Assembly: GCA_034440615.1 (NCBI GenBank)
Contig: JAOTOM010002697.1
Coordinates: forward strand, 1-64,000
DNA from: Ashinkailepas kermadecensis
Lineage: Eukaryota; Arthropoda; Thecostraca; Neolepadidae
Direction: 5' to 3'
DNA length: 64,000 bases
This document shows, piece by piece, positions 46,255 to 59,995 of the stretch. The position numbers and the translations under genes were made by a program. Numbering within the stretch: position 1 is the stretch's first letter; each line of letters starts with the position of its first letter. Under the pieces are notes generated by a model. That model ran no database searches, had not been told where the DNA came from, and worked only from the letters and a program-made list of their open reading frames with translations.

Positions 46255-49200
46255 ATGCAGAGCGACGTCTCTCCGATGTGGTTTCACGGCGCTCACATTG
46301 TGCCAGTGGGAATCGGAAGTGCGGTATTTCATGGCTTCATTATTGTTTTTTAGTTCTCACTAAGACCTCGAGTGGAGGTATGGGTTTGCGTTATCCAATA
46401 GCAGTAATATGCTTTTATCACGTAAGTTAGTCGAATTTGCGCCAAAAAACACATTTTTCGTTCGGATTTCTTTGGAGGTTGAAAATCCTGAAGACATGAA
46501 AATGTGTGATCGTGTTAATTCGTACAAATTCCTAGCCATTGGGTGGTTCGGTATTCTGGCATTGTTATATTATCCTTACGTTAGCCAGATGTAGACAGGA
46601 ACGATAGGGTATCAGCGGAAGCAGAACAGAAGCGGTAGACAGGAACGGTAGGGGTCACAGCTCATTGTTTAACACTATGAATGCCATATTCCAGGAAAAC
46701 ACCAAGACGGTAGGGGTCCCATTTTTAGGCCAAAAAACGGTAGGGGTCCCATTTTTAGGCTGCCTAGGAGGTTATTGCCCAGGGCGCATGGACGCCGCCA
46801 TTGATTTTTGATGGGGGAAGTGGGAGGGTTTTTGGTCGATTGTGTCTATTGCCACGCCACAAGCGCAATGTCAAAGTTCAAGAAGTTTGGGGAGACGCGT
46901 ATCCCATCCAATGCTTTTGCGACACTTATCCAGGACGCTCCGAAGTCTGAAAATGGTATGGATTGCTCAGGGGTTCACAACGATTTGTCAATATTTCTTT
47001 AAAATTAAAAACGTAAAAAATGAAATTGAGTAAAATTTAAAGCATTTAAATTTCGCTGGTGGATTTTAATTGCGCGAGCGTGTGGTGTACCAGCGGGCTT
47101 GCAGCCAAGTTTGGCCCTCAACACCAGCCCCGAGTACAGGCAAACGGTCGAACGGACAGTCGGCCCGCCGCCTGCCGCGTGCATGAGCACGGCTTGTGGC
47201 AGTTGCAGCCGTCATCACGACAGCATCGTTACACGTGGAGTAAGCCGGAGCCGTGAGCCGTAAGCCGTGCTCTGTGGGCTTCTGTGTGCAGATGAGTTGA
47301 GCCGAGCTCAGCCGGCGCCATTGGTGGCGGACCGGCTGACTAAAACACTGGAATCCGCTTTGCTGCACGAGTGAATAATTTCGTAGACGCTATCGGCTCC
47401 TATCGCGTGATGAGCAGGCTCGTGCGGGAGGGTGTTCGTGCGATCGCGTCTCTATTTGTGTACGTGTCCCTTTGAAGTGGCCCCGGAATGCAGTCTGTCC
47501 CGCGAAATCGCTGATGACATTGCGGTTAAACAGCAGCAGCGTTGCAGGCTTGCTGAGCTCTTCCACAGCCTCAGTCCCGGACCTGACGTGGTTGCTATCC
47601 GACGCCTACTGAAATCCGCAGACATCGAGTAGCATTTCCCTCCGTCCATCAGACCTGTGTGTGATCCAGAGTTACCGAAACCAGTACGGTGCTCTCTGCC
47701 TGCACGTGCATAAGTCAAAGACAGAGTTTATGCGCGACGGGCGTGCCAAGCTCTGACGACGGGCGACTTCCATTTGCCACCACCGATGCCCAGCACACAA
47801 TTTTCGATTCACAATTCTGAAGCCGTCATACAGCAACGGTTTGGTAAGCACATGACACTGCATGGACACAGCAGTACTTTGACCTTGTGTATGGTATCCA
47901 GCCCCAGAGGTCAAGAAAGTCGCCAACTTGCCTACGCTGGTAGGTAGCAAGATTGGCCCTCAATATCTCACTCAAGTAGCAATTTATCCATGACGTATTG
48001 AAATAAAAAGAAGTGACTGGTCACGAATGCTTTCCACAAAAACTAGTTTTGTAACGAACAGAAGACATCCAGATTATGAAATATCACTGACTAAAAGGCT
48101 GCTACAGTATTGAGCGATACTGCATCACCCCATGGGTTTGCCCATGACATCGGTGGTTGCTTAATTAATACAGTACTATTTTGGTACTGAGTATCCGTTT
48201 ACGAACCATATTATTCCAAGACCCATCTCTATGTCATTGTATAGAGAAGGATGAATCGCCAACGCGTACTTCACCAGGTAACAAGTGCTGGTAACTTTGA
48301 TTGTGTTATTGGGCGTGATATGCACATAAAAACATGTATTGCACATGATAATACATTTTCACATGATAATACAAAAAGTGCATGTTTTGTTCTCGTAGGT
48401 AGCAGTCTAGAAACATTCTTGACCTCTGTCCAGCCCAGCCAACGCCAGGTGCACGGAAGGCATGCAAGTAATGAAATGGTCCATAGGAAGTCGTCCTGGC
48501 TAGACTCAGCATTGGTGGAACTAAATCAAGACATTTGCACACAGCCGACGCTTGACTGCTCGCATGCAACGCTACATTGTTTGTCGTGCAGCGCCGACTG
48601 AGCGTAGGGCACATCCTGCTAGTCCGTGGTAAATTTGACAAATGAAATACATAATATGCACATGACGAAATGCATAATAAATGGGTGTTGCATGACCTCT
48701 GTAGTCGATGCGCCCCTAAACGCCAGTAACTAACTAACCGACAAACGAAATACGACCCGTGCAAGGCTAGTGACAGACGGAACGCATCACATTCTCGCTT
48801 GCTTGTCTGCTGGACGACAAGCACCCATTCAATCATCCATTTGCTTTTTGTAAATTTGCCAATCACAAATCTAACAGGAACGCTGGAGCACAGCCAGCAG
48901 ACATTGCAAATATCAGCGGATACGCGCACTCAGCCACCTGTTGTATATAGCAGGAACGCTGAAGCACAGCCCGTAGACATTGCAAATGTCAGCGGATACG
49001 TTTACACTTGGCTACCTGTGGCATATTGAAGTAGGTCATTCTAGAACGGCATCGACCGTACTTCCGCAATTTGTCTTTGCACTTAAAGTGAAATGGTTAC
49101 TTAGTTGCATCGTCGGACGCAGGTGAGTCTATTTCCAGTTAGCTTCTTAGTAGTTGATAGCTGTTTGACCTTTAGGGCGCATCAACTTCATTGGTCATTT

Positions 49201-50218
49201 AGCGCCCATGTTCTTAGCATCTCTAGCATGCACATGGCATGGTTAACCCGTGGTAAAATCAGACGTAAATGAGCCGATTTGTACGTGTAAGCACTTCCAA
49301 CCAATCAATGCACAGTACAATGCGATCCACCCCTGAAATGCATGCTGTATGCACACAGAACCGATGTGGGAGACGGTTTGGGCAATATCCTCCCATAGCA
49401 TGCATTAAGGATGCCGCTGTCCTGTGCTATTCTAGAGGAGTAGGCCATCTGCCGGCACCCCTGCAGATCTGCTTGGAGATTCTCCCTCGCCCTCCGCCCA
49501 TCCCTGCACTCTCCCAACAGATTTATTGTGAGGGCTTAAGAAGTCCGTCTGGACGTCTTGGCAGGTGGGCTGTCCGCCGCTCGCAACACCAGCGGCGCTC
49601 GCCACCATAACGCAAATAAACACGAATTAACGTAATAACTCACAGGGTAAATATGCACTGGCATTACCATTGTTTGCACGACACACGTAGGATTCATAGT
49701 CGGCGCGCAGGACCTCTAAGGTCCGACACTCCCGAAAACTCACTATCACTCACTCATGGTTGTGCTGGGACAAGCAATGTTGGCTCGCGCTGCTGATTGG
49801 TGGTGTTGATGTCAGCGTTGCACGTGCGATCGGGGTGGCGATAGATCAACATTGACACGCCTTGACGGTGTACCTGTGCAGCCGCCGTTGGACTCGCTGG
49901 ACGGTCAAAGTGGCGGAGCACGAGGTCGATACCTCATTTCCCACCCGCAACATCCAGCTCGGTTATTTGAACCCAATAATCCTTTTTACTGGGCTTTGTT
50001 TCACAGTTCAGTTTCCATTTTCTCGGCTGTCATGCTGCCGGAATTTATGTGCTTTAATCGTCGCCGAGGATATTGTCGGGGCTGCCTTTGGGCTGGGTTT
50101 GCCGCGGGTGAATGGGGAGGGGTCGGGGCTGGGCGGCCAGCCTGGCTGAGGACGGCGACACCTGGCCGCGGCGCCACCGGCCCGCTGCCGCCTCCTGGAA
50201 GGCCTCGGCCGGCGCGCC
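46255..50218. other. exd intron, largely unique
   Basis: AT-rich. Includes two CGGTAGGGGTCCCATTTTTA copies at about 46709 and 46739 and the 75-bp duplication. Frames are short with no recognised domain. Confidence 0.5.
48877..49026. repeat. ~75-bp tandem duplication
   Basis: GGAACGCTG(G/A)AGCACAGCC, AGACATTGCAAAT and TCAGCGGATACG occur twice in the same order. Confidence 0.88.
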
Positions 50219-50482
50219 GGGACGCTGCAGTCAAAAACTCTGCTGATGTACGGCCCGGCGGCGGGACGCTGCAGTCAAAAACTCTGCTGATGTACGGCCC
50301 GGCGCCGGGACGCTGCAGTCAAAAACTCTGCTGATGTACGGCCCGGCGGCGGGACGCTGCAGTCAAAAACTCTGCTGATGTACGGCCCGGCGCCGGGACG
50401 CTGCAGTCAAAAACTCTGCTGATGTACGGCCCGGCGGCGGGACGCTGCAGTCAAAAACTCTGCTGATGTACGGCCCGGCGGC
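50219..50482. repeat. 44-bp minisatellite, 6 copies
   Basis: GGGACGCTGCAGTCAAAAAC, TCTGCTGATGTACGGCCCGG and CGGC/CGCC. Copies are nearly identical. Confidence 0.95.
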
Positions 50483-50619
50483 GATTTACGAGTTTCATCA
50501 GCGGTGTCGCGACTGTGTTGGCGACAGCCTCCCGCCCGCCCGCCCGCCCCGCCCCCGCCCCCGCATGTGCTGCCGGGGTCGGCCACATCCATGTATCGTC
50601 GAGAACCACCATATCCTGA

Positions 50620-51005
50620 TGCTGCTGAGGTCCGCCATATCCGACCAGTGGGTCCGTTTTATCCGCGTACTGTCAAGGTCCACCAATCCAGGAATTGCCC
50701 GGGCACGTCATATCTGAGTATTTTCGAGGTCCGCCATATCCGCGTACTGCTGAGGCGTGCCATATCTAGGTGTTGTCTGGATCGCCATATCCCGGTACTA
50801 CCGAGGCCTGCCATATCCAGGTGTTGTCTGGATCGCCATATCCGGGTACTGCTGAGGCGTGCCATATCCAGGTGTTGTCTGGATCGCCATATCCGGGTAC
50901 TGCTGAGGCCTGCCGTATCCGCATGTTGTCTTAATCCGCCATATCCGGGTACTGCTGAAGCCATATCCAGGTGTTGTCTGAATCCGTCATATTCGGGTAC
51001 TGTTG
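50620..51005. repeat. ~51-bp dimeric minisatellite
   Basis: Half-units GCCATATCCAGGTGTTGTCT+GGATC and GCCATATCCGGGTACTGCTG+AGGCGT alternate. Confidence 0.92.
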
Positions 51006-52769
51006 ACTGCCGTACGCATCCGATGGTCGTTTTGCAATGCCGCACGCATGACGAATTGTAACATCTAATTCACTGGTGTTGGGGGTCACCACCTGTCTTG
51101 CAATAACGCTGGAAATATAATTAGAATTGCATAAGGTGACGTCGATATTGATCTGGTCACGCGATTTTTGTTTTGTTTTTGTTCTAATGATCCCCTGCAA
51201 AACAAGATCGTACGCTGTTCACAGTCTCAAGGCCGATAATGAGCTCTGGTGGATAAAAAAAAATAAACGGGTCATTTCTCCCCACACTAAAACCGACCAC
51301 CTTAATAGGAGCTGTAGAGCTAACACAGTCGATGCATCCCGAAGTCCAAATTACCGATCAAAACCGGCCACCTCGCTTACATAGATCATTAGTCGTTCTG
51401 CGACACGGCAGCGCCATTTATTGCCTAGGATATTCATTCGTCTACGGCATGCGTGACACATTTGCCTGAACTGGCGTTGTTTCCATCTTCCGGCACGGCC
51501 GTGCGGGTCAGGTGATGGGTCGAATCTGGCCGACATGACCGGCCTCCGCATCTGCCACCATGATACTCGGCGCAATTACCGTAATAAGCAGTGGGCCGTC
51601 CGGTGTGTTTGCCAGCGGTGATTGCTTCACTTGTGCAGCGCTCCAACAGATCGTTTGCCATCATTATACGGCGGGCGGGTGGCGGCGGCCGTTAAGGTGG
51701 TCATTCCTTCTGCTTAAGGCGGCAGCGTTTCCCGCGACCGGACGGGCGCGGCCCGGCGGCGCGGCGTGTTCCGTGTCCGGGGCGCTAACCAGCTGATCAC
51801 CATCAGTGGCGGCAAGTGATGAGGCCGCTCGCGACGGTCGGCCGGGCGCGCGCCGCTTCCGGCTCGTCACTTAATGGGCCCGGCTATTCCCAGCCTGGGA
51901 ACGAGTGGCCAGGTGGGTGGGGACGGGGCCGTGGTGTCCCTGGGGTGGGAGGGGAGGGGGCAGCTCAGGAACGGCGGAGTCGCTAGCTGGCCGCTGCTTT
52001 TGCTGCTGTGTTCCAGCTCGATAGCGTACACAATGTATTGTCTGTACAAATTGTATGAGAACGCTCTTCCACCATGCTTAACTATTAAGGCTAACATCTG
52101 GTAGCATTGCTCAATAGGTGGAAGATCACCAGGGAGGTTCTCGTAAATATGTAAGGTGGCGCTGACGAAAGAAAAAGATCGTTTTGTATAATCAATGCAG
52201 ATGTTCAGGAAGTTGGTGTTGCAATTGTGTTGTTGTCAGTGCAGGTCAGTGCTGCAGCTGCGACACCTGCAATGGTACATTTTCCACCTATGGTTCACCA
52301 TGATGTTCTAAGCATGCCTGCTGTATAACAATAGCAGTTGATACACCCTAAAGCTGAAATATGTGAAATGATGTACATTGAGTACATGTAGGTGCCCGCC
52401 AAGTGAACCCCTCAACATCCCCAGGCGCTTCTCAAAATTTTGCAAAGGACTAAGTAGTATTTAGGAGTTTTTAGTGGACTTTAGTGTACACAAGACTCCT
52501 GGAGGCTGAGCAATGAAGGCAGCTTCGTTATTTGACAAGGTGAATGACGGGATTCGGGCTCGAGTGAGGAACGTGACTCGATCCTTGGCGACTTCTAATG
52601 CTTTATCCACCAATCGGCGTGAGAGACAGTGACGACGCTGAAGTTATCGAAGCGACGGATGGCATCGAGCCGGTGCCAAGACTCCCTTCCTTCTTCCACC
52701 ATTTCCCACGGTTAATTGGGAAATATGCGAATATTCAGCAGAAGTGGTGGGCTGTGATTTGAGTGCTAG
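51006..52769. other. exd intron, largely unique
   Basis: A CpG-rich block at about 51640-51900 lies between AT-rich flanks. It also holds the possible SINE fragment at 52570-52665. No gene recognised. Confidence 0.5.
52570..52665 (+). repeat. Possible degenerate fragment of the same SINE body
   Basis: ACCAATCGGCGTGAGAGA followed by GACGACGCTGAAGT resembles the SINE body at about 53148-53180 (ACCAATCGGCGTGAGAGA, TTGGCGACGCTATA). No B box, tail or target duplication is visible. It is either a truncated old copy or the source from which the body was taken. Confidence 0.5.
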
Positions 52770-52955
52770 ATTGATGCCCGTAGCCTGAAGGGAGTACTGG
52801 CGAGCGGCTGCCTGTAGCCTGAAGGGAGTATTGGCGTGCGGCTGCCTGTAGCCTGAAGGGGGAGTGCGGCTGCCTGTAGCCTGAAGGGAGTGCGGCTGCC
52901 TGTAGGCTGAAAGGGGAGTGCGGCCGCCTGTAGCCTGAAAGGAGTACTGGCGAGC
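52770..52955. repeat. ~25-37-bp minisatellite
   Basis: CTGCCTGTAGCCTGAAGGGA then GTGCGG, with or without a GTACTGGCG insert. Confidence 0.88.
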
Positions 52956-53057
52956 GGCATGTGAATGCGCGTAGCGACAGCATGTTAGACGGAGACCGAG
53001 CCAACATGTTAGACTGGGAATTAGGCATTCTCAGTGGTATTTCAAAGTTGGTATAGT

Positions 53058-53218
53058 AGGGGACGAGTGGTCTAAGGGTAAGATGCTCGTCTCGCAATCG
53101 AAAGATTGTGGGTTCGAATCTCACCTGTCGCTACTCTTCGCCCGCGACCAATCGGCGTGAGAGATTGGCGACGCTATATGACTCAATGGCCGACGTGTCG
53201 TAAAACCAATAACCAACC
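53058..53218 (+). mobile_element. Intact tRNA-derived SINE with 14-bp target duplication
   Basis: A tRNA-like head carries an internal Pol III promoter: A box TGGTCTAAGGG (53068-53078) and B box GGTTCGAATCT (53111-53121), 32 bp apart. A non-tRNA body with CCAATCGGCGTGAGAGA follows, then a short (AACC)-like tail. The insertion is bracketed by AAAGTTGGTATAGT at 53044-53057 and 53219-53232, a perfect 14-bp target duplication diagnostic of LINE-driven retrotransposition. The T arm pairs well and the D arm pairs, but acceptor and anticodon stems pair poorly. It is therefore not a working tRNA gene, and the parental tRNA is not assigned. Confidence 0.9.
53068..53121 (+). promoter_or_regulatory. Internal Pol III promoter (A and B boxes) of the SINE
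   Basis: The A box TGGTCTAAGGG and B box GGTTCGAATCT match the eukaryotic tRNA-type consensus with normal spacing. They would drive Pol III transcription of the SINE. Confidence 0.75.
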
Positions 53219-53549
53219 AAAGTTGGTATAGTCCAACAATTCGGGATCAATTTCAGGACAAAGCGAGGAACATTCGCAGCCAATATTTCAAGTGAAGGGC
53301 GAATGTTAGGGTATAGAAGGCTTACACGCATGGCGTAATAATGGTGGTGCGATCAGCTACCCACGCGCGCGCCCAGTGTTTGCGACGGCTGCCGCCGACG
53401 CCTGCGTCACCGCGTACGGAGACGACGTGGCGCCCGCTCACCACTTTCGAAAAAGGGAGCCGCGCTGCCCATCGGCGATTGTTAGATCGATGGCAGTGGG
53501 GCCAGGTCTGGTCAATACCCAGCGGCCGGTGGCGTGCGGTCTCGCCCGC

Positions 53550-53745
53550 CAGGCAGGTGAACCGCAGCCCAGTGGCAGCCCGCAGCCCGGCGGCAGCCGG
53601 AAGACTGGGGGCAGGCCACGGTACAGTGGCAGTCCGCGGCTCAGGGGCTGCTCGCAGGCCAGGGGCAGCCCGCAGCCCGGCGGCAGTCAGCAGCCCAGCG
53701 GCAGTCAACAGCTCATCAGCAGCCCAAAGCCCAGGTGCAGCCAGC
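53550..53745. repeat. Degenerate CAGCCCGCAGCCCGGCGG repeat
   Basis: Units of about 15-30 bp built on GGCAGCCCGCAGCCC. GC-rich, with open frames on both strands. Confidence 0.75.
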
Positions 53746-53805
53746 GATCTGGGCTGGAATTGGGCCGATTATCAGCCTGCCGCCGGACCGTGCTGATGTC
53801 TGAGT

Positions 53806-54598
53806 TAGGTTAGGTTAGGGGCAGCTCAGGTTAGGTTACGTCTGAGGGACAGTTTTCATACTGCGGGCAGCTCAGGTTAGGTTACGTCTGAGGGACTGTT
53901 TTCATACTGCGGGCAGCTCAGGTTAGGATACGTCTGAAGGACTGTTTTCATACTGCAGGCAGCTCAGGTTAGGTTACGTCTGAGGGACTGTTTTAATACT
54001 GCGGGCAGCTCAGGTTAGGTTACGTCTGAGGGACTGTTCCATACTGCGGGCAGCTCAGGTTAGGTTACGTCTGAGGGATTGTTTTCATACTGCGGGCAGC
54101 TCAGGTTAGGTTGCGTCTGAGGGACTGTTTTCATACTGCGGGCAGCTCAGGTTAGGTTATGTCTGAGGGACTGTTTTCATACCGCGGGCAGCTCAGGTTA
54201 GGTTACGTCTGAGGGACTGTTTCCATACTGCGGGCAGCTCAGGTTAGGTTACGTCTGAAGGACTGTTTTCATACTGCGGGCAGCTCAGGTTAGGTTACGT
54301 CTGAGGGACTGTTTTCATACTGCGGGCAGCTCAGGTTAGGTTACGTCTGAGGGATTGTTTCCATACTGCGGGCAGCTCAGGTTAGGTTACGTCTGAGGGA
54401 CTGTTTCCATACTGCAGGCAGCTCAGGTTAGGTTACGTCTGAGGGACTTGTCATACTGCGGGCAGCTCAGGTTAGGTTACGTCTGAGGGACTGTTTTAAT
54501 ACTGCTGGAAGCTCTGGTTAGGTTACGTCTGAGGGACTGTTTTCATACTGCGGGCAGCCCTGGTTAGGTTATGTCTGAGGGACCGTTTTCATACTGCG
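53806..54598. repeat. 46-bp satellite carrying GGTTAGGTTA, ~17 copies
   Basis: The unit is GGCAGCTCAGGTTAGGTTAC, GTCTGAGGGACTGTTTTCAT and ACTGCG. Each unit holds two copies of the arthropod telomere-like GGTTA. The array ends about 480 bp before exd exon B. Confidence 0.95.
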
Positions 54599-56214
<1,616 letters not shown>

Positions 56215-57258
56215 GTGACCGCTACGCGTATATGGTGCCGGTGGCTGCTCGTCGGCCATGGCTGTGTGACCGATGCTCGTCAGCCGTGTCTGTGTGACCG
56301 CTGCTCGTGTGGTGCCGGTGGCTGCTCGTCAGCCATGGCTGTGTGACCGCTGCTCGTGTGGTGCCGGTGGCTGCTCGTCAGCCATGGCTGTGTGACCGCT
56401 GCTCGTGTGGTGCCGGTGGCTGTTCGTCAGCCATGGCTGGGTGACCGCTGCTCGTCAGCCATGGCTGTGTGACCGCTGCTCGTGTGGTGCCGGTGGCTGT
56501 TCGTCAGCCATGGCTGGGTGACCGCTGCTCGTCAGCCATGGCTGTGTGACCGCTGCTCGTGTGGTGCCGGTGGCTGCTCGTCAGCCATGGCTGTGTGACC
56601 GCTGCTCGTGTGGTGCCGGTGGCTGTTCGTCAGCCATGGCTGGGTGACCGCTGCTCGTCAGCCATGGCTGTGTGACCGCTGCTCGTGCGGTGCCGGTGGC
56701 TGCTCGTCAGCCATGGCTGTGTGACCGCTGCTCGTGTGGTGCCGGTGGCTGTTCGTCAGCCATGGCTGGGTGACCGCTGCTCGTCAGCCATGGCTGTGTG
56801 ACTGCTGCTCGTCAGCCATGGCTGTGTGACCGCTGCTCGTGTGGTGCCGGTGGCTGTTCGTCAGCCATGGCTGGTTGACCGCTGCTCGTCAGCCATGGCT
56901 GTGTGACCGCTGCTCGTGTGGTGCCGGTGGCTGCTCGTCAGCCATGGCTGTGTGACCGCTGCTTGTGTGGTGCCGGTGGCTGTTCGTCAGCCATGGCTGG
57001 GTGACCGCTGCTCGTCAGCCATGGCTGTGTGACCGCTGCTCGTCAGCCATGGCTGTGTGACTGCTGCTCGTCAGCCATGGCTGTGTGACCGCTGCTCGTG
57101 TGGTGCCGGTGGCTGTTCGTCAGCCATGGCTGTGTGACTGCTGCTCGTCAGCCATGGCTGTGTGACCGCTGCTCGTGTGGTGCCGGTGGCTGCTCGTCAG
57201 CCATGGCTGGGTGACCGCTGCTCGTGTGGTGCCGGTGGCTGCTCGTCAGCCATGGCGC
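56215..57258. repeat. 49/28-bp composite minisatellite
   Basis: The long unit is GCTGCTCGTGTGGTGCCGGT, GGCTGCTCGTCAGCCATGGC, TGTGTGACC. The short unit lacks the GTGGTGCCGGTGGCTGCTC segment. Both are interspersed in higher-order blocks. Confidence 0.93.
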
Positions 57259-58999
57259 TGCCAATCAGCGGCTGTCCAGTGCGGTCCGTCAGCTCACACG
57301 ACTAATGCTGGCTGGATGTGCCGATGATGTGTCGCGTCTGCCCGAGCGTCTCGGAGCCTCCACTGAAACGATCCTTCTCGTTCTCTGTAACCAGAAACCA
57401 CTCCGTCACTCCCGACGTCACCACACACACACATGTTACGGAGTTCACGGGAAGAGCTACAGAGCCCCCCCCCCCCTGGCATCGCCCTCTGTCGACCTGA
57501 ACCGGGTTCTTTTGTGCCGGCCCACACTACTGGCCGCTGCACATCACCGTCGTCCACCCTCCCCCCTCCCCTCCCCCGCACCCCCATCCCCGTGTCGGCG
57601 CCGCCGCCGCTGCGTCACTGCCGACGGCCGTCGACGTCGTTTATGGCCGGCTAAGCGGGCCGAGTAACGTCTCCATCTGACGAGCACTCTGCGCCGTTGT
57701 AACGGGCCAATCGGGCGGCATCAGGCGGCTCGTAAACGTCCGTGGACGGCTGCTGCTGCTGCGGCGGCGGCCGCCCGTCGGACGGCCCGGTCCGGCCCGG
57801 CTCGTCCGACGGCTACTGCGGCACGCACGGTCCCCGCGTAGGGGCGGGGATGGCTGTCACACAAGGCTCTCGACGGAGTGAAGAGTGTTTGAGCAGGAGT
57901 TCCACTGACGAGTGAGGGAGCCTCATGAAGAATCCCCGGCGAAGAGTGGGGCGCATCGGTGCAGGGAGAGCGGGTGTCTGAGAGACAGGCGGAGAGTGTC
58001 GAAACATCAGGAGGATCCATTAAGGGAAGGAGGGAATGCCACAGAGTCTCTTGGGTTGTTGGAAGTGTCAAGACCGGGGATCTACTGAAAGAAGAGGGAA
58101 TGTTCATGGGGAAGGGATGGCGTCTCCACAGCTTTCGAGGGCATTCACAGCAGGAGAGGATGTTCTCGGACATGAATGACGTTTTGGCATCTCGAGATAT
58201 ACTAGAGCACTTCTGATATTGGCGGATACTCGTTGGAAGATTGTAAATGTCTAATATTTGCAGATCCGCTTGAACGGAGAAGGCCCACTGCGAATTGCAT
58301 GTGGATTGTGAAGAGCTCAAAATGCACAACATTCGATAGGTCTATCGGATGTTGTCGATGGGGATTGTCATAACAACACAGACGCCTGACTACGGTAGCC
58401 CTTACCACAGCTGGATAGGCGTTCTCGAGGCACAGAGGATGGCTTGAGCACGGCTGGACAGGTTTTGTACGTTCTGACTGACGGTGCAAGGATGATCAGC
58501 CGCTGAATCCTCATTAACAGAACCGACATGCCTCAGGAGACTGGAATAACTCTTGTGGCGCGCCTCCCCCCTGGTTACCCCGTCATGTCACCTTGACATG
58601 TCATCTCCCTACTCCCACATAGCTCTACACTACTCATTCTCTCAAGCTCTCATCGACACATCATCCTCGTCTCTCCCTCTGTACTTGACACATGACCTCT
58701 CGCGAATCTCGCCTACACCTCGTGTCACCTCCCTGTCGACACACAGGGACAGTGTGTCCCTGCTCTTGCGGCGCCACACCAATTCTCCATTTGGCAGCAC
58801 GTTCCTGCCTCGCGGCACACCCTCGTCGAGGGTCGAGGTGCACCACACTCTCCGGCAGGCCCACTTGGTTCCTGGAGACGTGTGCCAGATGAGCCGTGGA
58901 CAGGTGCAGCGGGATCGCCGAGCCGGGGGGGTGAGTGTTCCGCCCCCCGATGGCACGGCGGCGCAGCTCGGGAGTGTGACGTCCGTCCGCCGCCACCCT
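57259..58999. other. Unique stretch, no gene seen
   Basis: A 12-C run at 57465-57476 and a CpG-rich block at 57590-57840. A 203-codon minus-strand frame (57721-58332) has an Ala run from GCG/GCC triplets but no recognisable domain. Confidence 0.5.
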
Positions 59000-59580
59000 G
59001 AACAGCTCCGACTGCGTCATCGGAACAGCCCGCCTGACGGCATCGTCAGCTGATCCTGAACAGCCCGACTGACGGCACCGTGTGACGCCACCCTGAACAG
59101 CTCCGCCTGACGCCACCGCTGGCAACATGTTGCTGCCGCCATCCTGAACAGCTCCTGACGACACCGTCTGGCGACATCGTCTGACGTCTTGACGGCATCG
59201 TCTGCCGCCATCCTGAACAGCTCCGACTGACGGCACCGTGGACATCGTCCGACGCTTGACGGCATCGTCTGCCGCCATCCTGAACAGCTCCGCCTGACGG
59301 CACCGTCTGGCGACATCGCCCGACGTCTTGACGGCACCGTGTGCCGCCACCCTGAACAGCTCCGACTGACGGCACCGTCTGGCGACATCGTCCGACGTCT
59401 TGACGGCAGCCTCCGATGTCTGAAGGCACTGATTGGCATCTGACGGTGCCGTGGTATGTCTGACGGTACCATTTGACGACACCATCCGACGTCTTAACCG
59501 CATCGTCCGACGTCTAAGGGCACCGTGAAGCGTCCGACGTCTGACGGCATCGTGAGGCGTCTGAAGGCACCGTTTTGGGT
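59000..59580. repeat. ~72-bp degenerate minisatellite
   Basis: Modules CCGCCATCCTGAACAGCTCC, GACTGACGGCACCGTCTGG, CGACATCGTCCGACGTCTTG recur with deletions and re-ordering. Confidence 0.88.
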
Positions 59581-59769
59581 GGTATCCCCAGTCCAGAGGC
59601 TGAGTTCACGCGGGCATCACAAAGGCCGCTCGTTCTTGGCCCGAACGTCCTCGAGAGTAGTATGGCGCCATCCCGCCTGGTTCGGTGGCCACCAGTATAT
59701 CGCTCCAGCGCTTCACTCCCCTGCACCCCTGTTCCGACGGAGCGGAATAGGCTGGCCGCTCGGGGGGTG

Positions 59770-59995
59770 GGAGGTACATCGGCCTGTAGTGCCGTCGGAC
59801 AGGGGTATGTGCCGCTGTCGAATGGTGGTCTGTAATGCTATCGGACAAAATTATTGTATGCTGTTGGGCAGGATTATGCGGTATTGTCAAATACTGTCCA
59901 ATGGCAGTCCGTGTTATCGTTGGACAATGGCCTATGGTATTGCCGGACAGGAGTCCGTAGTGTTGTCCGACATGAGTCTGATGTTTTGTTGGGCG
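59770..59995. repeat. Degenerate ~25-30-bp repeat
   Basis: Recurrent GT(A/C)GTG(C/T)(C/T)GT(C/T)GGACA-like motifs with heavy drift. Confidence 0.6.

Noticed and set aside
53061..53133. Functional tRNA gene
   Set aside because: A and B boxes fit, but acceptor and anticodon stems pair poorly, and a 14-bp target duplication plus tail show it is a SINE head.
56215..57258. CRISPR-like array of repeats
   Set aside because: Units are contiguous tandem repeats without unique spacers, and the genome is eukaryotic. The same applies to all other arrays here.
57721..58332. 203-codon minus-strand ORF with an Ala run
   Set aside because: No domain recognised; the Ala run comes from GC-rich triplets and other frames are also open.
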